Assembly (NCBI GenBank): GCA_030639305.1
Contig: DAOWCY010000204.1
Span: 1-12,782 of the forward strand
DNA length: 12,782 nucleotides
Direction of reading: 5' to 3'
Source of the DNA: JAGLQA01 sp023135565
Lineage (GTDB): Bacteria > Acidobacteriota > Aminicenantia > UBA2199
The translations under genes and the position numbers were made by a program. The notes under the pieces were generated by a model. That model saw nothing but the letters and a program-made list of their open reading frames with translations, had not been told where the DNA came from and made no database searches. Positions 4,570-12,000 of the stretch are shown here, in pieces; the stretch's first letter is position 1, and each line of letters starts with the position of its first letter.

Positions 4570-7500
4570 ATGAGACGTTTAGATTTAGATATTTTATATG
4601 AAGAATTTGACTACCAAAACGGTAGCTTGCATCCGGTTGCAAACAATCCTACCGGTTGCCCGAAAGAAATAGACTGGTTGGAGAAAGGTGAATGGCTGGC
4701 TGCTGCAAAACAAGCCGAAGCAAAAAAGATTTTTTTTGTCGGGAATAATCCGGTTGTTGTTTTCGCCGAATGTGACGCTGATCCTAAAGCAAAAGTTAAA
4801 GCCTTCAACCGGGTATGGTGCCTGGCGCGACCAAGGCTTCTCTTCCTCGCATCTCCCGGTGAAATCACCGTTTACGACTTAGCCCAAGAACCGGTTGACG
4901 AACGAAAACAAGAGGATTGGGAAAAACTAAAACACCTGGATGTACTCCAAAACCTGCATGACGTTTCCCGGGCGCTGAAAAAATACCATCGTGATCACGT
5001 AGAATCGGGGCGCGTATTTGCCGACAAGAGATTTGGCGATCTTAAAAATCGTGCCGACAAAGCCCTTATCAGGGATTTGAAGACAGTCCGCCGGGAATTA
5101 ATCGATGCCGGTCTATCCGCCGGAAAGGTTCGTTTTGCTCACGCATTAATAGGAAGGTCTATATTCATTCGTTACCTGGAAGACCGCCGCGTATTGACGA
5201 AAGAGTACTTTGAACATGTGGCCGGGCAAAAAAGCGAGTGGATGGACCTGCTGCACAGCCCTACCGATAGACCGGGGCTTGATTTTTCACAACACACGAC
5301 TTATTATCCACGTATACTTGCGGATAAAACCTTTACTTATGCGTTGTTCAGGCAGTTGTCCCGTGATTTTAACGGGGATATGTTCCCCGGTGTGGATGAG
5401 GAGGAACAGGTCGTCACCGGGGAGAATCTTACACTAATACAGGACCTACTGTATGGAGACGTGGGCAGTCAACAAAAACTCTTTTTCTATTCCTACCGTT
5501 TCGATATTATTCCCCTGGATTTAATAAGTTCCATCTATGAAGAATTCTATCATGAAGCCGCAAGCGAAGAAAAAAAGAATAGTAAAAAACGGCAGGAAGG
5601 CGCATACTACACCCCCCCTGTTTTGGCGGAGTTTGTGCTCTCCCGCATTTTAACCCCGGACGTCCTTAAAGGGAAGCCGCGGGTGCTGGACCCTGCCTGC
5701 GGTTCGGGTATTTTCCTGGTGGAGGCATTCCGGCGTTTCGTGCGTTATGAATGGCACCGGGACAAACAGCCGCCTACCTTCGCTGCGTTGAAGCGAATTC
5801 TTAAAGAACAAATCGCAGGTATCGAAGTCAACGGGGAAGCGGCCCGGGTTGCGGCATTCAGCCTGTACCTTTCCATGCTTCACTATCTCGATCCACCGGA
5901 TATCAACCGGCAAATCGAAATGGGCAACAGGCTGCCCAACCTGGTAGCATCTGAAAATACCGGTTCTTCGACAAACCATTTCCACTGCATCCTGCCGGGT
6001 GATGCTTTCGATACCCGGATTATAGAGTCGAATCCTACCTGGAAGGAACGTTTCGGCGCAGGCTGCGCCGATATTGTGGTAGGCAATCCACCCTGGGGAG
6101 CGCCGGGAACGAAAGCGAATGTTGAGATAAAAGCGCGTCACAAAGGAATGGTTGATTGGTGTAAATCGAATAACAAACCCATCGGGGATATGGAATCTTC
6201 GCAAGCCTTTCTCTGGCGGGCGCTGGATTTCTTAAAAACAGGGGGAAAAGCCGGGATGCTGGTAATCGCCGGTGTGCTGTTCAAGCATAATACGACATCC
6301 CGGGCATTCAGGAAGGAATGGTTTGATAGCGTTAGTCTCGATGAAATTTTTAATTTCTCTCATGTCAGGAAATTTTTCTTTAAAGGTGCAAATGCCCCAT
6401 TTCTTGCCCTATGCTTCCGCAAGGAGAGCCAGCAGGGTAAACCGGTACATTATTGGTCGGCAAAACAGGCGGTGAATATCAAGAAGACACAATCGCTAAT
6501 GTTTTCAAGGTATGATATGAATGTCCTGTCTGCTGAAGATTTATCCGGTTCATCGGTTTGGAAAGAGTTATGGTTCGGTAGAGCCTTAGATAGAGAACTG
6601 CTTCGTTTTTTAAAACAAAAAAAACGGCTGGGGCAATTCGCAGACCGCGAAAAATGCGGACGCGGTTATGAAATTGTGTCTAAACCGAAGAGTGCAGGGG
6701 CGCTGCAATCCTTTGAGAGTTTGGTTGTCGGCAGTTTTTCCAGGTATGATTCTCTTGAATTTTCGACTCCTCCCCAAAAAGTATATCGACTTGGGAATTT
6801 AAATATTTATGATGGGAATCGCCTCCTGGTGCAGCGCGGTATCCAGGAAAAAGCCACTGACAAAGGGCGAATAATTGCCCGCTGGGAAGCCGGACCTTTT
6901 TGTTTTACAAATGCACTTTTTGGAATAAAACTCGAATCACCACAGGAATGGAAGTACAAAACAATTCTTGGAATTCTCTGGTCATCCGCCGCACGTTATT
7001 TTTTCTTTATGACATCTTCAAATTGGGGCCTCTGGCATCATGACATTCATTTAAAAGACGAACTGCTTCAACTGCCGGTGGTTCTCGATGAAACCAACCC
7101 GGCCACAAAAAAAGTCATCGCTGCAGTTGACAAACTGCGCAATTACCAGCCGCGGGAGCGGGATATTCTTTCTCCCGGCGGCATTCCCGGGGAAGCAATC
7201 GAGGCGAAACGCTGTGAGTGGGAAGCCGAACTGGATGAAGCGGTTTTCGAACTCTACGGCTTCGATGAAGAACAAAAAGACCTGGTTCGTGATTTCTGCG
7301 ATGTGACGCTGCCGTTTTTTTACAAGCCCTTTGACAGCAAAGGCGTTATGCCTGCTGTGGAAAATAACGGCTTAGACTGGATAGAAAAATATGTGCACAT
7401 CTTTTGCCGGCGTTGGAACGTTTACCTGGGGGACGCTGAAGAGATGCGGGCGGAGGTGCATACCGGCGCCCACGGCAATATGGTGGCGGTAGAGTTCTTC

Positions 7501-7773
7501 CCCGCCGACAAAGATGATCCCTGGAATCTCCTCCCGCAGCAGGACAGTTGGCAATATATCCTCGAACAGATCGGTGAGGCGCTGCCCCAACCCATGGGAA
7601 CCTCACAAATCCTATTAGATGGATTGGTTCATATCGTTACCGATAGAGGTATCATTATTATTAAACGGAATGAGAGGCGCTTTTGGACACGCAGCCTGGC
7701 GCGGGAAGACGCCGACGCCGCTCTATGCAAGCGCATGACAGATACCGGTAAAAAAGAAGGACGGCACGGTTAA
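4570..7773 (+). CDS. Large N6-adenine DNA methyltransferase, Eco57I/type IIG-like
   Basis: This enzyme would transfer a methyl group from S-adenosylmethionine to adenine N6 in a specific DNA site. Of 1067 residues, the methyltransferase core is near the middle: QEGAYYTP before motif I, motif I DPACGSG (374-380), and the catalytic NPPW (506-509) typical of N6-adenine enzymes. About 350 residues precede the core and about 500 follow, the latter likely including target recognition. The N-terminus (about 50-105) has alternating strands, FFVGNNPVVVFAEC then RPRLLFLASPGEITVYDL, resembling the nuclease-like N-terminal domain of type IIG enzymes. The expected ExK is E67-C-D here, so that domain looks inactive. 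The Shine-Dalgarno is weak (AAGGA 17 nt upstream, or GGGA 3 nt upstream). Codons 54-56 contain a run of eight T. The last base of its TAA is the first base of the nuclease ATG. It could be a lone type II-style methyltransferase, but the coupled nuclease argues for restriction-modification. Confidence 0.88.
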   Translation: MRRLDLDILYEEFDYQNGSLHPVANNPTGCPKEIDWLEKGEWLAAAKQAEAKKIFFVGNNPVVVFAECDADPKAKVKAFNRVWCLARPRLLFLASPGEITVYDLAQEPVDERKQEDWEKLKHLDVLQNLHDVSRALKKYHRDHVESGRVFADKRFGDLKNRADKALIRDLKTVRRELIDAGLSAGKVRFAHALIGRSIFIRYLEDRRVLTKEYFEHVAGQKSEWMDLLHSPTDRPGLDFSQHTTYYPRILADKTFTYALFRQLSRDFNGDMFPGVDEEEQVVTGENLTLIQDLLYGDVGSQQKLFFYSYRFDIIPLDLISSIYEEFYHEAASEEKKNSKKRQEGAYYTPPVLAEFVLSRILTPDVLKGKPRVLDPACGSGIFLVEAFRRFVRYEWHRDKQPPTFAALKRILKEQIAGIEVNGEAARVAAFSLYLSMLHYLDPPDINRQIEMGNRLPNLVASENTGSSTNHFHCILPGDAFDTRIIESNPTWKERFGAGCADIVVGNPPWGAPGTKANVEIKARHKGMVDWCKSNNKPIGDMESSQAFLWRALDFLKTGGKAGMLVIAGVLFKHNTTSRAFRKEWFDSVSLDEIFNFSHVRKFFFKGANAPFLALCFRKESQQGKPVHYWSAKQAVNIKKTQSLMFSRYDMNVLSAEDLSGSSVWKELWFGRALDRELLRFLKQKKRLGQFADREKCGRGYEIVSKPKSAGALQSFESLVVGSFSRYDSLEFSTPPQKVYRLGNLNIYDGNRLLVQRGIQEKATDKGRIIARWEAGPFCFTNALFGIKLESPQEWKYKTILGILWSSAARYFFFMTSSNWGLWHHDIHLKDELLQLPVVLDETNPATKKVIAAVDKLRNYQPRERDILSPGGIPGEAIEAKRCEWEAELDEAVFELYGFDEEQKDLVRDFCDVTLPFFYKPFDSKGVMPAVENNGLDWIEKYVHIFCRRWNVYLGDAEEMRAEVHTGAHGNMVAVEFFPADKDDPWNLLPQQDSWQYILEQIGEALPQPMGTSQILLDGLVHIVTDRGIIIIKRNERRFWTRSLAREDADAALCKRMTDTGKKEGRHG

Positions 7774-8468
7774 TGGCACGACGCACGCTTCCCTCTTTTA
7801 AAACACTCTGGAATAGGCATAAAAATTTATATCTGGAAGTATTTTCCATCGCCCTCGAGAAATTAACGAAAAAGAACCCTATCTCCGGTGATGAAGACGC
7901 CATTTCGGAGAGACTCTGCCCGATTTTGAGCTGTGTTTGTTTCGACTTCCTCAAATCTCGAAATATAGAAGTACCAATCCCTAAATTGGAAGGCCCGATT
8001 CAACCGAAGAACGAAGCGGAACTGACAGGTGGAAAAAAAAGGAAACGCCCGGATTTTACCTGCAATTACTTGAATCGCCTGGCGAATTCACACGAAGAGT
8101 ACGAAATATCTTTTCATGTGGAATGCAAACGGTTGGGCAAGCCTACCAGTCCCGGGTGGATTCTTAATGAAAACTATGTAAAAAACGGCATAAAACGTTT
8201 TGACAGTAAAGCTCATGAGTATGGCAAGCGATCACCCTCCGGGATGATGATCGGGTATATCACCGGCATGTCTCCAAAAGAAATAGAAACAGAGGTCAAC
8301 GGTTATCAAGAAAAATACCTGCCGGATTATACTAACATCACGTTTACTTTCGATGACGAAAAGGTATCCCGGGCACGACAGGCAATCGAACGGCGCAGTG
8401 TTTGCCCGGAGCAGTTTGAATTAATTCATTTATGGGCGGATTTGCGGGATAACTATCGCTCGAATTGA
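7773..8468 (+). CDS. Putative PD-(D/E)xK endonuclease partner of the methyltransferase
   Basis: I do not recognise a named family, but the fold signature is readable. RPDF (92-95) gives the aspartate of the PD motif. After a variable stretch, FHVECKRLG (114-122) gives E117-x-K119 on a hydrophobic strand. Glu46 in DAISERLCPIL suits the helix that often precedes these motifs. NYVKNGIKRFDSKAHEYG (134-151) and the strand GMMIGYI (157-163) follow, as in type II restriction enzymes and related nucleases. No signal peptide or membrane segment is seen. The ATG at 7773 overlaps the methyltransferase stop by one base (TAATG), so translation is probably coupled; GAAGG lies 12 nt upstream. The simplest role is cleavage of DNA lacking the partner's methyl mark. 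A methylation-dependent or multi-subunit role is possible. Nothing like a terminator follows the gene. Confidence 0.72.
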   Translation: MARRTLPSFKTLWNRHKNLYLEVFSIALEKLTKKNPISGDEDAISERLCPILSCVCFDFLKSRNIEVPIPKLEGPIQPKNEAELTGGKKRKRPDFTCNYLNRLANSHEEYEISFHVECKRLGKPTSPGWILNENYVKNGIKRFDSKAHEYGKRSPSGMMIGYITGMSPKEIETEVNGYQEKYLPDYTNITFTFDDEKVSRARQAIERRSVCPEQFELIHLWADLRDNYRSN

Positions 8469-8533
8469 AGATACCGGCCACAAAACTACCCTTTGCCACC
8501 GTTTTTTTTCTACTTTTCCAATGCAAAATCACT

Positions 8534-8800
8534 ACCTTTCCACCGCTTCACGACCCCTTTTCCACGACCCAATTACCCCTTCCCACGGCCCAAGCACCCC
8601 CTTTCCACTGCTTCACGACCCATTTTCCACTGCTGATTCACCCTCTTCGCACTGCCGATTCACCCCTCCACACTGCCGATTCACCCTCCCACGCTGCCCA
8701 TTGACCCCTCCGCACCGCCGATACACCCTTCCGCACTGCCCTCCGCCCCCTTTCCACCACTTCACGACTCCTTTTCCACTGTCTTTTAATCCCTTTTCAC
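8534..8800. repeat. Degenerate 21-bp minisatellite, C-rich and G-poor on the plus strand
   Basis: About a dozen imperfect units of roughly 20-23 bp run head to tail. The clearest block has units beginning GATTC/CATTG/GATAC at 8635, 8657, 8678, 8699 and 8720 (steps of 22, 21, 21, 21). Each unit is close to GATTCACCCCTCCGCACTGCC. Flanking units share CCCTTTCCACTGCTTCACGAC-like text. There are no unique spacers between identical repeats, so this is not a CRISPR array. Because the period is a multiple of three, a plus-strand frame stays open (8521-8829) with a 7-residue repeat, but it has no ribosome binding site and low-complexity content, so I do not call a gene. Confidence 0.85.
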
Positions 8801-9074
8801 AAGCTTTTACCCCTCGCAGCCGGAGGTAAAAAATGAACCGGCCGGGAAACGCAAACGCACTCCCACAAGGTGGTATAAAACTTTAGTTTTATGAAATTAT
8901 TTTTAAAAATACAACCAAAAATACAACTAATGATGGATTGATTTTTTATTTTTTTATAATAAACTTTAAGGGATATGAGAACAATCGACAATTGGTTAAA
9001 AAAAGACATGCTTATCAACGCGCACTTTCCCTATAAGTGCAAAACCATAAAAATCAAATTTAAGGAGGTTTTTT
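8801..9074 (+). promoter_or_regulatory. AT-rich leader and promoter region of the C25 peptidase gene
   Basis: A consensus -10, TATAAT, lies at 8955-8960 in AT-rich DNA, but no good -35 is found at 17-18 nt, so the promoter call is partial. Transcription from it would give a leader of about 105 nt. Within that leader, GCACTT (9022-9027) and AAGTGC (9035-9040) form a 6-bp hairpin with a 7-nt loop. A consensus Shine-Dalgarno, AAGGAGG (9062-9068), sits 6 nt before the peptidase ATG. I see no known riboswitch fold here. Confidence 0.4.
8833..8886 (+). CDS. Possible 17-residue small ORF
   Basis: An ATG at 8833 follows GGAGGT (8822-8827) at 5 nt spacing and opens a 17-codon frame ending TAG at 8884-8886. 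The peptide (MNRPGNANALPQGGIKL) has no recognisable feature. The spacing is ideal, but GCCGGAGG is also a word from the local repeat family, so the site may be accidental. It lies upstream of the predicted peptidase -10, so it would not be in that transcript's leader. Confidence 0.15.
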   Translation: MNRPGNANALPQGGIKL

Positions 9075-12000
9075 ATGCGTAAGTCATTTAGGTTTTTAAT
9101 CATGCTGCTGCTGGTAATCGGCGGAGCAGTCATCGTGGCTGCCCTTGCCGGCGCCGGTACAACAGGAAACTATACCAACGGGACTTTAATTAAGACCATC
9201 AAATTAGGTAATGGTAAAACAGGCGTCACTCTTCTAAGTGAAGACAAAAACGGTCTTACCGTGCGGATGAATATCGCCCGGATAGACCTGATTAAAGTGA
9301 ACACCCCGCAAGGGAAATTTATACTACCAAGGATTCCCGGGTTCACCCGTTCGTTTAAGGTCGGCGAACCCATGCTGCCCATCGCGGCGAAACTGATCGG
9401 CATCCCCTTCGGCTGTAAGCTCAAAGCTAAAGTGATAGACTATAAAGCTAAAGAGATTACACTGCCGCTTCCGTTGATGCCGGTGCAGCCTTCGCTTTCC
9501 AAGTCGGTGGACCCGGCTTCTGTGAAGTTCGCTTATAACGAAGACGTCTATTCCACCCCGGGAAAATACTCCCTGCCCGCTGCCGGCGCCGAGATAATGG
9601 GCACCATGCGCGCCACCCGCATAGGGCGGCTGGCTATCTCACCGCTGGAATATTATCCTACGGAAAAGCGGGTCAAGCTGTACCGCACCATGACTGTCAG
9701 GATCACATTTAAGAATGCCAACTGGAACCGCACCAGGAAGATGTGGAAACGTTATAATTCTGTATTTTTCGAACCGGTGGAAAGGCAGTTACTGAATCAT
9801 GACAGCTCCAGGTATTACAAAACCGATATGGTAAAATACCCCACTAAGTATGTAATCGTGGCCGACCGCATGTTCGAATCCCAATTGCAGCCCTTCATCC
9901 AGTGGAAAACCAAAAAAGGTTTTACCGTGATTACCGGTTATACCGATACCATCGGTTCTTCCACTGCGGCTATCAAAAGCTATATCCAGGGCCTGTACAA
10001 CACCGAAAACCCGGCCCCTTCTTTTGTTTTATTCGTGGGTGACGATCAGCAGATCCCGGCCTGGTCCGGTTCCGCCGGTTCGCACATCACCGACCTGAGG
10101 TACTGTGAGTTCACCGGCGATGATCTGCCGGAAATCTACTACGGCCGCTTCTCCGCCCAGAACACTTCCGAACTGCAGCCCCAGATCGACAAGACCCTTA
10201 TGTATGAACAGTACACTATGCCCGATCCCAGCTATTTGGACGAAGTGACACTGGTTTCCGGTGTTGACAGCGGCTATGCGGATACTTACGGCAATGGCCA
10301 GATCAACTACGGCACCAACCTTTACTTTAATGCCGCCCACGGCATTTCTCCCCATGTCTGGTTGTATCCTGCTTCCGACGGCTCCAGCGCACCGGGAGAC
10401 ATCAGGCAGACTATCAGCGACGGCGTGGGCTTTTACAACTACACCGCCCACTGCAGCCACACCGGGCCTGCCGATCCCTCGTTCAGCCAGAGCGATATCG
10501 GCAACCTGACCAACAACGGCAAATACCTGTTAGGTATCGGTAACTGCTGTTTGTCCAACACTTTCGGCGACGATTACAGCACCCCCTGTTTCGGCGAAGC
10601 CTGGCTGCAAGCGGAAAACAAAGGCGGCATCGGCTGGATCGGCGGTTCTAATTCCACCTACTGGGATGAAGACTACTGGTGGGGCGTAGGTAACGGCCCT
10701 ATCGATGGCGATGGCCCTACCTATGCGGAAACCGGCATCGGCGCTTATGACGGCTCCTTCCACGATCACGGCGAAGCGGTCAGCCTGCATTATACTACTA
10801 ACGGCGCCATGGTTTTCTGCGGGAATACGGCTGTTACAGAAGCCGGCAGCAGCAGGATCCAATATTATTGGGAAATCTATCACCTGATGGGCGATCCTTC
10901 GGTGATGACCTATATGGGCGTTCCCTCAACCAATACGGTATCCCATGCTTCCAGCGTGGCCACCGACGCCACTTCCTTTACCGTGGATGCGGACGCCGGT
11001 TCTTATGTAGGTATTACCAAAGACGGCGTGCTGCACGGCTGCGGCTATGTGACTACCTCCGGTACGGTAGACGTTTCACTCACCCCCTTCGGCAGCACGG
11101 GCACGGCCATCGTGGTAGTCACTTGCCAGAACAAGCAGCCCTATGAGGCCAATGTCACGGTAGACAGCGGCTCCAGCCCGCCAACAGCCGGGTTCACCGG
11201 CACACCCACTTCGGGCCTTGCTCCCTTAACCGTCAGCTTTACCGATCAATCTTCCGGCGCCACTTCCTGGTCCTGGAATTTCGGCGATACCGGCACTTCC
11301 ACCCAGGAGAATCCTTCTCACCAGTATACTTCGCCCGGTGTGTACACGGTCTCATTGACAGTCACCAACGCCTACGGGAACGATACGGAAACCAAAACCG
11401 ATTATATTACTGTTGCGGCTATGCAGCCCCCGGTGGCCGATTTTACAGCCAGTTCCACAGGAATTTATGAAGGCAGCAACGTTACTTTTACCGACCAATC
11501 CACCAATAATCCCACCTCCTGGTCCTGGACCTTCAGCGGCGGCACGCCTTCTTCCAGCACCGCCCAGAACCCCACTATCACTTATAATACGGCAGGAACT
11601 TATGCGGTGAGTTTAACCGCCTACAACGGCGCGGGTAACGATACCGAAACCAAAACCGGCTATATCACCGTATCCGATGCGCTTCTCGACTACTGCGCTT
11701 CCCAGGGTAACGACTACAGCTACGAGTGGATCGCCGATGTCGATGTCGAGGATATCGCTAATGCTTCCGGCGCAGCGGGTTATACGGACTTCACCTCCAT
11801 CACCGGTAATCTTACCGCCGGTGCAAATGCCGGTGTCAGCTTAACCCCCGGTTTCTCCGGATCTACTTATACCGAACACTGGAAGATTTACATCGATTAC
11901 AACATCGACGGCGATTTTGAAGATGCCGGGGAAGAGGTGTTCTACCAGTCCGGCACTTCTACTGTCAGCGGCAGCTTCACTGTACCCGCGGGAGCCAGCG

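Noticed and set aside
5650..6204. 184-codon antisense frame inside the methyltransferase
   Set aside because: It lies opposite motif I and NPPW of a clear gene and has no family features.
8534..8800. CRISPR array
   Set aside because: Units are contiguous and all degenerate, with no unique spacers and no cas genes nearby.
8521..8829. Plus-strand 102-codon frame with a 7-residue repeat
   Set aside because: It follows from the 21-bp repeat period and lack of G. There is no ribosome binding site and the composition is low-complexity His/Pro/Thr.
8797..9018. Minus-strand 73-codon frame in the AT-rich leader
   Set aside because: It is rich in Ile/Lys/Phe as expected of AT-rich DNA and overlaps the peptidase promoter region.
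8961..9060. Cyclic-di-GMP or other riboswitch upstream of the peptidase
   Set aside because: Only one 6-bp hairpin is visible; the conserved multi-stem core of known riboswitch classes is not recognisable.
10029..10460. Antisense frames inside the peptidase gene (also 11841-12257 and 12411-12695)
   Set aside because: These are shadows of a well-supported C25/PKD coding sequence, with no ribosome binding site or recognisable domain.
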